A stretch of 64,000 nucleotides of DNA. Origin: Salvator merianae (lineage: Eukaryota > Chordata > Lepidosauria > Squamata > Teiidae). The stretch covers positions 31,921,679-31,985,678 of the forward strand of contig QVOM02000042.1 of NCBI GenBank assembly GCA_003586115.2, written 5' to 3'. The translations under genes and the position numbers were made by a program. Positions 1 to 11,447 of this stretch are shown here, piece after piece. The notes beneath the pieces are model-generated. The model had not been told where the DNA came from, made no database searches, and saw only the letters and a program-made list of their open reading frames with translations. The first letter of the stretch is position 1. Each line of letters opens with the position of its first letter.

Positions 1-379
1 TGTGCGCTGACAGATTGGGGGGGAATGAGAGACAGCGATCAGAAACGGAGAAAAATCAATGCCGAATCTGATCGCTAAAGTTAAGTGCTGCCTGTCACAG
101 AGGCAGCACTACTTTAGCGATCAGATTCAGGATTGAATTTCTGACGTTTCCAAGCGGTCTCCCTCTTTTAGGCTGCGTGAAGCTTCTACGCTCTGATGCA
201 GGAGCTTCTCGCGGCCAAAAAGAGGGAGCTCGCAGCAAATGGCGAAGGTCTCGAAGGTCGCCGGGACCTTTGCCATTCACATTTGCGAGCCCCTTTTGCC
301 TTCGCATTTCACACGAAGATGGCGGAAACGCCATCTTCGCGAGAAATTCGAAGTGCACGAAGCTTCGTGCATATCCCTA
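1..379. mobile_element. hAT-like non-autonomous element, right part (left end outside window)
   Basis: The segment ends in a TGCATATCCCTA-type terminus, the inverted form of the TAGGGATGTGCA-like end seen on other elements here. It is GC-rich and built from hairpins: 64-93 pairs with 101-128 around a 7-base loop, and a second stem lies near 300-350. Internal motifs (CTGACAG, GCGAAGGTC, CACGAAGCTTCG) match the intact element at 57758-58602, so both belong to one family. Directly after position 379 the CR1 reading frame resumes, so the element appears inserted into CR1. The expected 8-bp target duplication is TTCTGAAC (380-387); its partner would lie left of the window. No transposase is visible. 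Confidence 0.7.
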
Positions 380-1983
380 TTCTGAACTCCTATTTTGCAT
401 CTGTTTTCTCTCAGAAAGGAAATGAAACATCAGTTGGCCTTTATTGTGCTGTTGAGGGAATAAGAGAATCAAGGTTCTGTATGGACAAGGAGAAGGTGAG
501 GGAACACTTAGCTAACGTAAATGAATTCAAGTCTCCAGGCCCAGATGAATTACATCCTAGGGTGCGGAAGGAATTAGCCGATATAATTGCTGAACCACTC
601 TCTGTGATATTTGAGAACTCATGGGGAACAGGAGAAGTCCCAGAAGATTGGAGAAGGGTGAATGTTGTCCCTATCTTTAAAAAAGGAAAGAAGGCTGACC
701 CAGGTAACTGCAAGCCTGTGAGCCTGACTTCAATTCCAGGAAAGATCCTTGAACAAATCATTAAACAGCATATATGGGAGCACTTGGATGGGAATGCAGT
801 AATTAACCAGAGCCAACATGGATTTGTAACAAGCAAGTCATGCCAGACTAATCTCATTTCCTTTTACGACAAAATTACTGGATGGATCGATCAAGGAAAG
901 GCTGTGGACATAGTTTATCTTGACTTTAGCAAAGCATTTGACAAGGTGTCTCATACTATATTTATTGAAAAAATGATCAAATATGGGATTGACAGGACAA
1001 CTGTTAGGTGGATTCATAACTGGCTTAGTGATCGTACTCAAAGGGTGGTCATAAATGGCTTCACATCCGATTGGAAGATGGTCTCGAGTGGGGTACCACA
1101 AGGCTCTGTCTTGGGCCCAGTGCTGTTCAACATTTTTATAAATGATCTGGATGAAGGAGTCGAGGGGACACTGATCAGATTTGCAGATGACACAAAGATA
1201 GGAGCGGTGGCTAACACTAGGGAGGAGAAGGAGAGGATTCAAAATGATTTGGACAAGCTTGAACAGTGGGCTGAAACTAACAGAATGACATTTAACAGGG
1301 AGAAATGCAAAGTTTTACATCTGGGTAAGAAAAATGACAATATCCAATACAGAATGGGAGGAATCTCACTGAGCAGCAGCACATGTGAAAAGGATCTGGG
1401 TGTACTAGTAGATCACAGATTAAACATGAGTCAACAGTGTGATGCAGCTGCAAAAAAGGCAAACACCATCCTGGGGTGTATCAAGAGGAGCATAGAGTCT
1501 AGATCACGAGAAGTAATTATCCCTCTTTACTCTTCCTTGGTCAGACCTCATCTGGAGTATTGTGTCCAGTTCTGGGCACCCCAGTTTAAAAAAGACATTG
1601 ACAAACTGGAATAAGTTCAGAGAAGGGCAGCCAAAATGATGAGTGGTCTGCAAACCATGTCCTACGAGGAACGGTTAAAGGACCTAGGAAGGTTTTGTCT
1701 GCAGAAGAGAAGACTGAGAGGAGATATGATAGCTGTTTTCAAGTATCTGAAGGGCTGTCACAGTGCAGAAGGATTGGCCCTATTCTCAGTTGCGCAAGAA
1801 GGAAGGACTAGAAACAATGGGATGAAACTTCAAGGGAGTAGATACAGGCTAGATATTAGGAAAAACTTTCTGACCATAAGGGCAATCAGTCATTGGAACA
1901 GGTTACCACAGGAGGTGGTAGACTCTCCTTCACTGGAGATCTTCAAGGAAAGGTTGGACAGATATCTGTCTGGGATGGTTTAG
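380..1983 (+). pseudogene. CR1 ORF2 (reverse transcriptase) remnant with one internal stop
   Basis: One continuous frame runs from the hAT boundary to TAG at 1981-1983, broken only by TAA at 1612-1614 in the conserved region that follows the RT. Visible RT landmarks are the PIFKKGKK and SLTSIPGK blocks, YLDFSKAFD (about 915-941, domain A), SGVPQGSVLGP, and FADDTK (about 1180-1197, catalytic domain C), all intact. After the stop, the CR1 C-terminal segment (RRAAKMM, YEERLKDLG, HWNRLPQEVVDSPS) continues in the same frame. In its genome of origin the protein would nick and reverse-transcribe CR1 RNA. The apurinic endonuclease part lies outside the window. One nonsense mutation in about 1.6 kb suggests a relatively young but dead copy. 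Confidence 0.9.
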
Positions 1984-2054
1984 TGAATCCTGCATTGAGC
2001 AGGGGGTTGGACTTGATGACCCTGGAGATTCCTTCCAACTCTATGATTCTATGA
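380..2054 (+). mobile_element. CR1 LINE, 5'-interrupted, complete 3' end
   Basis: The body encodes a CR1-type reverse transcriptase C-terminal half. The element ends in the diagnostic CR1 3' tail, with GGTTGGACTTGATGACC near 2006-2022 followed by TTCCAACTCTATGATTC and a short ATTCTATGA repeat at about 2033-2054. The 5' side is cut by the hAT-like element at 1-379, and the rest of the CR1 should lie left of the window. The 3' end abuts the opposite-strand LINE at 2055, so CR1 probably inserted into that older copy. Confidence 0.93.
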
Positions 2055-2830
2055 GTCTTCTGTCTAAATTAGTTTGACTTAACTTGTTCCATAACCATTC
2101 CCTATCTACTAAGTCAAAGGCTGATGAAAGATCAATAAAGGCAGCGTAAATAGGTATATTTTGGCTAACTGTATACTCTTGAATTAATGTAAAAAGTGTA
2201 AAGCAATGATCTATTGTACTATGTTTTTTTCTAAAACCTGCTTGCTCAGGGAAAAAAAGATTTTCCTCCTTTTCCCAGTCTTCCAAGTTAAGGAGAAGAT
2301 GACGGGCATAAAATTTATAAGAAATACCCAATAATGAGAATGGCCGGTAGTTGGCAGGTTCATCCCGATTACCCTTTTTGTAAACAGGAAATATTATACT
2401 TAGTTTCCAGTTATTAGGGATGGAACAATTCTTATCTATTTCTGAGAACAGTCTTGCCAGAATGGGTGCCCACCAATCTGCAAACTCTTTGAATTGTTTG
2501 GGGGGAAGCATATCTTCTCCAGGGGCTTTTCCTGTAGCCAGAGCTCCTATCAACCTTTTATGTTTGTTGGTTGATACTGTGGAGCATTCTGGGTGAGACT
2601 TGTTGTTAAAGTAAAGTTTCACAGCATGTAACCCACTGGAATGATAATTGTATATTTTGGTAAAATGACATGTCCATGCATCAGGAGGTATGTGAGCATC
2701 ACATATTAGGTTGTTAGAATGGATACCTTTGGTAACTATTTCCCAGAATCTCTTGAGTGACTGATTAAAACATACCCAGGCCTTTACTCAGGCCTTTGGT
2801 ACTTAGCTTTCTCTAAACATTGCCGTGCCA
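2055..2830 (-). pseudogene. LINE reverse transcriptase fragment, non-CR1 clade
   Basis: Read on the minus strand, 2622 down to 2055 is open and shows RT blocks: KAPGEDMLPPKQF, PVYKKGNRDEPANYRP, EQAGFRKKHSTIDHC and AAFIDLSSAFD (domain A). The same frame continues upstream without a stop to about 2775 (RFWEIVTKG, CDAHIPPDAW). There a short CAGGCCTTT duplication disturbs the frame. The protein stops abruptly at the CR1 3' end, as expected if CR1 inserted here. The wording of the blocks differs from CR1, BovB and L1. I-superclade (Vingi-like) or R4/Dong-like are my best guesses. The fragment at 53110-53440 looks like a downstream part of a similar LINE. Confidence 0.75.
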
Positions 2831-2867
2831 TTGAGGGAAGGAAGGAGGGTGGGAGGATCATATTTTA

Positions 2868-2970
2868 AATATGTTTTAGGTATATTCTACGTATTTTATA
2901 TTTTTATTGTTGTGATCCCCTGGGACCTTTGGGTGAAGGTCAGGATATAAATTCTTAAATAAATAGATTA
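2868..2970 (-). repeat. SINE/LINE 3' tail, minus strand
   Basis: The minus strand reads a tail with the motif TATCCTGACCTTCACCC followed by AAAGGTCCC and an A/T-rich end. The same motif occurs at 43609-43680 (TACCCTGACCTTCAC, AAAGGTCCC), so this is a dispersed retroposon tail. The full element cannot be delimited. Confidence 0.5.
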
Positions 2971-3602
2971 TGGTGCCAAAAATTCTTCTCTGCTTTCCTT
3001 TATCCCCACAACAATCTATAAGGTAGATAAGGCTAAGAAGCAATTGATAGACATAGATAGATACCAGCGCAGGTCTGGATCTGTGGATCATCTGCTGGTC
3101 CCAATCTGTTTTGGACCAGCTCCTCCACTAGCCCTGAAGCTTTCATGAACTTCAGATCTGGCCCCAATGACCAGGAATGAAAGTTCCAGGAATGACCAGG
3201 AAGCTCCAGACTACCCATTTCTGTGATACAACAAGATACATCATTGAAATGGGTCTCATGGCCCATTGTTAGAACTCATTACCAAGGTCTACCAGTATTC
3301 TGGACCAAAAGTTGGCCATGAGGCCATTTTTGTCCTCCTGATCTGGAATATGCAGCATCTTGTGAGGATGGAGCATACTGGGGAGCACGGTGTCTCTTGT
3401 TTGCACCAGTGTGCAGACAAAAGAGGCCCAGAAGAGGGCTATGGAGTCATCTATTCCAAATCAAGTATAGGTGCAGAAAGGTAGGCCTTTTTGCAATTGA
3501 TCAGTGGACTGGACTAAGAATCTCCCTAGTACGCTTAGTCCGACACTGAACATTGAACTGTCCCTTTGAACTGTCCCAACTGTAGATTGAGGATATCTAC
3601 AA

Positions 3603-3911
3603 TAGGGATGAGCATGAAATAAAAAATGTTTTTGATTGTTTTTTGAATCAAATATCTGAATTTTTGATTCATCAGTGAATTCTGTTATTGAAAAATGCAT
3701 TTTTTGCATTAATTTTTACATCAAAAATGCCATTTTCAGGTTTAGGCACAGTGAAAAAGTGTGAAAATGTGAATATTCAAAGAATAGTTTTTTTCGTTTT
3801 TGATCAAAAATCCTTAGTAAGAAAAAAGTCATTTTCATTTCTATGCGAAAATTTGCAAAAATGAATCTTTGAATGAATTTTTGAATATAAATTGAAATTT
3901 GCACATCCCTA
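3603..3911. mobile_element. hAT-like MITE, AT-rich, 309 bp
   Basis: Left end TAGGGATGAGCATGAAA and right end TTTGCACATCCCTA are inverted copies. The flanks ATCTACAA (3595-3602) and GTCTACAG (3912-3919) match at six of eight positions, as expected of an aged 8-bp target duplication. The interior is a loose run of TTTTTGAT, GAAAAA and CATTTTT motifs with no coding frame. TAGGGATG is the terminus of Ac-type hAT transposons, which supports the superfamily call. Confidence 0.8.
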
Positions 3912-4049
3912 GTCTACAGCTGTACCACATTGTCTGTTCCACTCCAGTCATTGGTGCTTCCACCCCGGTCCAGAACAAGAATTTTTGAAACACCTTCTCC
4001 AAAGACCGTTACTGAACTTTTGGTATGGAGATAGACACACTACTTTCAG

Positions 4050-4390
4050 AGACTGTTTTGTTCAATCCCACCACTGTGCATGGGCTTGATTGAGGCATTG
4101 CATGAGCTCGATTGTCTAGTCATACAGTCCCAATCAGGCGATTGTGCCTGCACATGCCTGTGTGCTGCATGGCTTTGTGTGCTGCCATGGCAGTGGCCAG
4201 AGGCTTCCCAGCCACTGCCAGAGTGAGGATCATATAAGGCTACCTGCATTTGTACTGCAAATGCTGGTAGCCTGCTTCAGGTAAGTCACTAGAGCCATGC
4301 AGTGAGGACAGTGTCCATGCTATGTGGTAAATTACGATGAAAGAACAGACTAATTAGTCTGTTCTATTGTGGTAAGTGCAAAAATGCCCA
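4050..4390 (-). mobile_element. hAT-like MITE, GGGC-TTTTTGCACTTACC end group
   Basis: The minus-strand start (from 4390) is GGGCATTTTTGCACTTACC. It aligns with the element at 29599-29910, including a shared GCTGGTAGC / CATGGCAG interior. The left end, near GACTGTTTTGTTCAATCCC, is a degraded inverted copy. A perfect 24-bp palindrome occupies 4342-4365, just inside the right end. There is no coding capacity. The left boundary is approximate. Confidence 0.6.
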
Positions 4391-6451
4391 TTTAGACAGC
4401 AACTATACTGGTCTGGTAACAATATTGAGCATTTTTGTGTTCTTAACAATACTCTTGAAACTAGTCATGTGAGATTTGAGATGTCTTTTTCTTACAATTT
4501 TTTGTATAACGCTCTCACAGTTTTGTGAAAAGTGTTATAAAATGTTCTACACAAACACACACTAAAGGGAGACTTGTATATTTGGCATTCTTGTTTGCCG
4601 ATATGATAAAATACAGCTTTGATCTGTGCATCGCTTATTTGGGAATGTTTTATCAAGTCCATAGCAAGCTCAGATAAGAACAAGAGAAGGAAAATGAGCA
4701 GAATATCTTGTTCTATGTAAAGGAAAATTCCAGAGAAATCCCTTTCTCTACTACAACAGCAATGAGAACTTTATTTTCCAATCTATAGTCTGTTTTCTTA
4801 AACAACTCTTCCTGATGAATGTGGAGGAAAAAGAAGTGGCACAGGATACATGATAACACTCTTGCTTGAGGCTTTCTCTTAAAGTTACTTCTGAGCAATA
4901 GCCATTGAGGGCAAAATAGCCAAATTAACTTATGCATATGGAAACATTGTTTTATAAGCTATAGTAACCTTTAATTACAGTAGCTTTGCATCAAAACTTT
5001 TATCATATTCTTCAAGAGAACAATGGGATGGTGTTTGTCTGTGCTATAAAATCTATTTGCAAGAACAACACCAAAAACAAATACAGAAATGAAAACCATA
5101 TTAAGAACTTGTTAGCTTGGATAGTTGTTGTGTGCTGATTATTGATGTTTGAACTGATATAACTTGGTAAAATGATAAGTAATGAAGGTTTATGGTATCT
5201 GGCTGAATGAATGGCTTTGCTTAGGATATAACATTTATGTATTTATCTCTGTAAGAGCTTCTTGTTGCCTTTTTAAAAAACAACATGTTAATGCAGAGTT
5301 GTGTAGAATACTAATACATATATGACTTTGGGATGAAGCTTACTCTAAACTGATAATCTAGCTATATGAACTGAATGCTTTTTGATCTGTTGATGTTTGT
5401 ACACTGTGTACAAATGTAAACAGTAGAAGTAAAAACTTCATATTCATGTATAGACTTTTGGAGGGAGAAAGGGAGAGGGCAGAAAAAAACTGTGCATAGT
5501 GTATTTTCTTTTCTTCTTCTTCTTCTTTTTACAGATGATACCTATTCTATTGTAGGAAGGTACATGGACAGTTCCAAATGTCACCAATGCTTGTAAAGAA
5601 GGGAGTATTTTTTTCCAGTTTAAAAAAGGGAATAAATCAATGTTATTGGAATGCAAACCCTATTTTTTACAGACAGCATCATTAAAGACAATGGAATTTG
5701 TGTAACACAAACATCTGGAGGACCATGAGTTAGTCACCACTGCCAACAAAAAAAAGTAAAAGGGATGTTTTAATATGTTAATATTTTGCTTAATAGTTGT
5801 TTTTAAGGTTTTAATATTTTGTTTTAAATATGTCTCTTTATGTTTTATTATTGTTCTATATATTTTCTTTTTTAAAGAAAGGGGATTTTTTAAATAAATA
5901 CAAATAAGGAACTCAGGTATTGATTCAATACTAGATTAACTAGCTAACTAACTAATCCTAATTATATTAGGTTAGAACTTAAGCAGAACTGTTTGAAAGC
6001 TTTGAAAGAATCTTATTCTGTTAAAGGGTCTCAGATAGAGATTGAGAATGATTGTAGAATGGTTATCTTAACAGAGAAGAATCATGGAAATATATAATTT
6101 TGAAAGCTTCTGAAATGAAAAAAATGGATTAGTGATGTAAGTAATTTCTTCTGTAATTGGTCACCTTCACAATGAAATTGTTCATAGTTAAACTAACTTT
6201 CTTCTGGGAGCTGTTGTGAAGTGATCACATTGTTCTGAGCATTTTGTACAAATGGTGACTTCTGACTGAATCAAACAAGTAGGATTTAATCAACCTGGTG
6301 CCCTTCAAGAGTTTTTGGTGCAACTTCCTTCGGTTCTAACCAGTTTGATTGCACAAGAAAGGGCCTGTGACAGTTCAAAGTAGTTGGAAGCTGTCAGGTC
6401 AAATAAGGCTGGAATATACACTTCTCAGTTTGTATTGTTAACTGAAGTTGG
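4391..6451. other. AT-rich stretch without recognised gene
   Basis: No supported coding region. Weak items only: a short TTC run near 5513-5530, and an AT-rich block at 5760-5905 ending in AAATAAATACAAATAA that may be a worn retroposon tail. All ORFs here are below 80 codons without family signatures. Confidence 0.6.
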
Positions 6452-6459
6452 TTTTCCTC

Positions 6460-6798
6460 TAGAGAGGTAAAATTCGGTTCAGGTTCAATCCAATTTGAAT
6501 TGAATCAGATAGTCTGACCCAGTTCAAATTGAACTGAACCACTCCCCACTGTTTAAAAGGGGCTGGTTAAATTCAAGCTGAGCCAGGAGATGTTCAATCA
6601 AATAGGTTTGATTCAAAGTGATTCAATTTGACCACCATCTGTCCCTTTAAACAGGGCTTTTTCAAACAGCTTGTGAACTGTTTGAAGTTTGATTTGAATT
6701 TGGTTAAACTTGTACGACCTGGTTCTAGATTGAACTGAACTCAACAATTTGGTTCAATGTGAACTGAACCAGTTAATTTTAGTTCATGCATATCTCTA
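6460..6798. mobile_element. hAT-like MITE, 339 bp, TTGAATTG-rich
   Basis: The left end is TAGAGAGGTAAAATTCGG and the right end GTTCATGCATATCTCTA, which inverted reads TAGAGATATGCATGAAC. The flanks TTTTCCTC (6452-6459) and CTTTCCTT (6799-6806) agree at six of eight positions. The interior is repeated GGTTCA, TTGAAT and GTTTGA words in both orientations, so the whole element is loosely palindromic. No ORF. Confidence 0.7.
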
Positions 6799-6806
6799 CT
6801 TTCCTT

Positions 6807-8280
6807 CTCTGCCTTAGGATAAAATTATGTTCTTTCTTAAACTTTATACTCTCAGTATCCTAGAAGGCAAGAAATCAACTTTCTTCTGTATTTTAGAAAT
6901 TTGCATACAGAACACTTTACTGTACATTGCAGGAAGTAACTGCAATGCAGAGGACAGAATGTGCTGTTTAATTTGAAAGCAAAATCAAAAAGTATGGTGG
7001 TATTTATCAGTGGAGTATGCAGTGTTACTTTAGTCAGCTTTAACATTCCATATCTATAGGGCTAAACAAGTGAAACATTGGTCTTCAGATTATCATTTTC
7101 AGGGCAACATTTATGTAGGCTTTACTCTTTTTCTTTTTTAAAAAATCTTTTGCATTTCAATAGAGACCTATCATGTATATTATTATCTTTGGTAGCTTTG
7201 GCAACATGAAATCTACAAAATGTCATCTACCCTTATTTACCAAATGCTATACAGTTTAAATGAGGGAGCAAACTCTGAAGCAGGAGATTGGAAGGAGAGA
7301 TACTGTCAACTTCTAATTTCTTCAACAGAAATTATACCTTTTTCTACTAGTATCTTTTTATTTATATGACATGAATTTGTAAGTATGTCACCATGTCAAA
7401 ATTCAGAAACATTAAGTGGAAACAAAGCTATTTGTCATTTTTTATGTTTTTCTTTTTCATGCATTTTACTCTAAAGCAAGTGTAATATGAATAGAAATGT
7501 CATCAGTTTTTCTCATTCTTCTTCATTCATGACTGATTTCTGAAAAAGTCATCTATAGTTTATGCAGTAGGTAGGTGTTCTTATCTAAAAACAGAGTCCC
7601 CTTAGAAGGTATGCATAAACTAATGTTTCTCTTTCAATCCATGAGTAAAAAATACCAAATTAATAAAAACACATAAACAACTAGAATATAATAACTAAAA
7701 TATATAAAACTAAATATAATAGCTAAATAATATGCATTATAATAACTAAAGTAATATGCATGGTTCTATAAACACAAAATGCATCCCTTCAAAATAATTA
7801 TTTATCTACAACTACATTTTTAGATGAATAGAAATATTTTCAATAGGTAATGAAAGCCCACCAATATTGATGTTTGTCATATTTATGGTATTTGAAATCT
7901 ATATATTTGCGTAGTTCTCTAATCTTCTGGTTTGACTATTAATCTAACTTTTAAAATAAGGAAAATGTGGGTCTAAATTATGTTTCCATTGCTTATATCT
8001 TTCTTTTCCTACTCCATTTTCCAAAATTAATACTGAACTAAGCAATCAAGTATAGATGAGAGCAATTCTTTTCAGAACAATACCACATCGGCCTCATCCA
8101 TCCCAAACACATTGTATTTCTATAATACAGTAAGAATTATATGAGAAGTTAAGCATATTACAAAAGGGCCATCAGACAACTCCACAAACAGATATACTTA
8201 TTTAAAAATAAGCAAACATTTTTTTCCAAAGAGACATAGATTTAGAGAAATTCCTTCTCCTCAATGTATGATCTTTTCTT
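6807..8280. other. AT-rich stretch without recognised gene
   Basis: Nothing supported. 7660-7760 is especially A/T-rich, with repeated ATAATAACTAAA and AATATATAAAA words. Confidence 0.6.
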
Positions 8281-8281
8281 C

Positions 8282-8337
8282 TCTCCTTCCTTCCTTCCTT
8301 CCTTCCTTCCTTCCTTCCTTCCTTCCTTCCTTCCTTC

Positions 8338-8376
<39 letters not shown>
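8282..8376. repeat. (CCTT)n followed by (CTTT)n microsatellite
   Basis: A tetranucleotide tract changes unit from CCTT to CTTT near 8340. It is long enough to produce repetitive-peptide ORFs on both strands, which are not genes. Confidence 0.97.
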
Positions 8377-8634
8377 GCAACACTTTAAAGCAGAGGTTCC
8401 CAAACTTAGGCCTCCAGATATTGGCTGAAAGAAGCAATACCAGCAAAGCATCCCAAAAAGGTATCCAGTGTGCTACTTCACTGGAATATATTCCATCCCC
8501 TGAGCAGGAAAAATCCTCATTCTAAGACACAGTGGGAAAAAGTGTTTCTTTTATCATATCTCCAGAATAATATTTTTCCAAATACCTAAAAATCCAGGCT
8601 TTCAAGTACACGTAGCTGTACTCTAGGAACATCT

Positions 8635-8672
8635 GTGTATGTGTGTGTGTACACACACACACACACATATAT
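8635..8672. repeat. (TG)n(CA)n inverted dinucleotide repeat
   Basis: A TG run passes directly into a CA run and then ATATAT, giving a self-complementary microsatellite. Confidence 0.95.
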
Positions 8673-9431
8673 GGCTGTATCAGGATCTGTATCAACTCTA
8701 TTTCCATGAAGTTATGAATAAACAATGTTTCATGAATACTCCTGGTTAGGTCAGAATTCTGAACTTGAAATAGGTGTACTACAAAATCTTTGTTATTAAA
8801 CAAACAAAAAAACTTTATTAGGAACTGTTCAATTCAGATCTGACATCTCCATGGATGATGTGTTGCCAGAGTGAAATAGCTACAGTCCACAAACCAGTCA
8901 GACTCCTCCCAACACTCCTCTTCTTTTGCATGAGAGTGGGTCTGGCACCAATGCACCCCCTCCATGTCATCTTCACAAACTTTCCCAAAGCTTATCAGAT
9001 GTAACCTAGATATAACAATTTTATATCAAAGCATTAAACCTTAACTACATACAGAAATATGAAAAGCTAATATAAAGAAATAAAACTAAAGGCTTAAATG
9101 AAACATGCTTAATATTGGATTACGAATATATGCAGGATAACTTATGCATAATTACATCAATACATCGCCCTTACTACTCTGTCTGGAGGAGGAACAGGCT
9201 AGTTTTAGGTTGCCTCCAAATAGCAAGAGACAATGCTAGATCTAAAGAAGATCCTGCAATAGCCTCTTACTTCCCCCTGGCAGATGTGAAGAACAATAGT
9301 GGACCCACCTTCACGTATGCTGGCACCTTTTGTAATGTGTTTGCATGGAGCTACCAGAAGCCTTACTTGGGACTATAGGGACATAAGCCACAACTATGAT
9401 TATACTGATAGGAACTGCTGCAAAGATATAT
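8673..9431. other. Stretch without recognised gene
   Basis: No coding family recognised. An 87-codon frame at 9115-9378 has no recognisable motif and I treat it as chance. Confidence 0.5.
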
Positions 9432-9455
9432 ACATCATCATCATCATCATCATCA
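9432..9455. repeat. (ATC)n microsatellite
   Basis: About eight ATC units, followed by degenerate AAT/AGT/AAC triplets to about 9500. Confidence 0.95.
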
Positions 9456-9500
9456 ATAATAGTAATAACTACAATAGGAACCACCATAATAACAATAATG

Positions 9501-10361
9501 GCCACTAAACTACATGAACGTTTGTATATATGTGACTGACGCAATGACATTGCATTTAAACAGATTTAATGGCAGAATTTGGAATGTATGTGCAAGCACG
9601 ACACTATAGCCACCTGCCAGACTTCCCCCCAGGACAGTCTGTCCTGTTCTCACCAAACAGGAATGGATGCACCCAAAGAAAAAGCATTCTCAGGATCCTC
9701 TCTCTCCCTCTCTCTCTGTTTATGTGTATGAACCCAAAGCACAATTAAGAGATTCTCATAACAACTCCAGGTGCATCTGTCTGCTCTGGGAAAACAGCCC
9801 CCTGACAGTTTTCACTGATACTTTGGGCATTCCCAGGCACACAGAGATACACTCATAGACCTCTATTGAAGTCCCATATCCAAACCACACCGTAGCCATT
9901 ATGACCAACCATATACCATATGGGAAAAATACCACCCAGCATGGAAGCTGACATGTCCTGCAACAACAACACATAACAGTATATGTTGAAAATTGATCCA
10001 TGCAAAGTATCTTATCAGTGATGCCACAGGTACCAAATATTGGAAAAGGGGAAGGCTGTCATTTAATGTTTACCCTAAGTTCAGTGTGACTTTTCTCACT
10101 GACCTTCAATAGAAGGGGGTGGCAAAATGCTTATTTTTATGTTTTCTACAAAAGCAGAGTAAAAGTTGACAGGTTATTTAGCTAGAAGTATGTCTTGTTT
10201 TTTCCATCCCTGGCAATCTTTCAAATGTTACTGAGGTGTCAGATTCCATCATTCATTCTCTGTTGTGATCCATGACTGACAGAGTCTCAACATATTAACT
10301 GCTGAGTTCAATCAACAGTGGTTGTCCCACTGAAATATAATTTTTTGCCAGTGGACAATTG
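9501..10361. other. Stretch without recognised gene
   Basis: No supported gene or repeat boundary. There is a short CTCTCTCC-rich patch near 9700-9718. Confidence 0.5.
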
Positions 10362-10392
<31 letters not shown>

Positions 10393-10402
10393 TGTGTGTG
10401 TG
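10362..10402. repeat. (TG)n microsatellite
   Basis: About 20 TG units with one TT interruption, followed by a short purine tract. Confidence 0.97.
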
Positions 10403-11379
10403 AGAGGGGGGGAGAAGGAACAGTTGAAAAACTTCCTGCTGTAGAGAACTTCTAGAACAAAAGTGATAAATGGTCTGGAAATGTGGTTTTGTTTTGTTTT
10501 GGCATTATTATCTAACTATGGAAGAGGATGCATTGAGAAGCCCTGTCCTTATGTAGCCTATTTCGTCACCAATGCTAGAGCAATTTAATAGTCTATGCTT
10601 CTTACTATAAGCTGTTTTGGACAGATGCTGCCAAACTCCCTCCAGCTAAGAATGTAACTATATATATATTAAGCAATTTAACCACATTTCTGGATTTTGG
10701 ATTTCAATTTTGATGTGGTAACAGATCATAAAAATAGGTACTTTTTACTCAATAACAATTATCTTTTATCAGAAGATTAGATATATTATGTAAAATGTGT
10801 TCTCCCATATATAAGTTGCATTTTTATATCTAAGAATTTCACTTTTCCATATGTGACTACTGGTACAAAATAGTGATTGAAAAGACCAAGTGATGAATAC
10901 CATCAAAACTTAAACAGTACATGACTAGCATATTCTGCCTATTCTTAACAGTATTTAGACATTTGGATGAATGAAGCATGAATGGTCTTCTGAGGGAAGT
11001 CTTCACATGAATAACTGTTCGCACAAAGGCATCCACAAATCAAGAACATTTAGCGATTGGAATCTTGTGAAAGTCTGTGTGCTCATAACCAGATATACAA
11101 AAACTGCTTCTGCAGAAATTTTGCTCTGCATTCAAACACTGGGGAAGAATGCAAACAGAACCTGTAGCATGCAGATTCTGAGCATCAGTATATGAGTTCA
11201 ATAGGTCATGTATTGGTATACACCTATATACATAGATTCATACAAATTTAATAAATGATTGATTCCAGTTGTCTTGAAACACCTCTTAACTCTGGCCTTT
11301 GGCTGACGGAATAGCATGTCATCCCCATGAAGGCACTCTCACTGTTTAAGCTAATCTTATATGTTTTTATAATGGTTTT
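10403..11379. other. AT-rich stretch without recognised gene
   Basis: Nothing supported. ORFs are short and lack motifs. Confidence 0.6.
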
Positions 11380-11447
11380 ACTATGACCTGTATAGAAATA
11401 GAGTGCATATAGGGTGAGATTGACTAAATAAATAAATAAATAAATAA
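11380..11447 (+). repeat. Retroposon tail-like segment with (AAAT)n end
   Basis: TTTACTATGACCTGTA is followed by a degraded GGGTGAGAT block and then AAATAAATAAATAAAT. The arrangement resembles squamate SINE/LINE 3' tails that end in AAAT repeats. It is too worn to name. Confidence 0.4.

Noticed and set aside
8242..8525. Repetitive Lys/Glu and Phe/Leu/Ser ORFs on both strands
   Set aside because: Produced by the CCTT/CTTT repeat.
9667..10001. Overlapping ORFs near 9.7-10 kb
   Set aside because: No motif on either strand; short.
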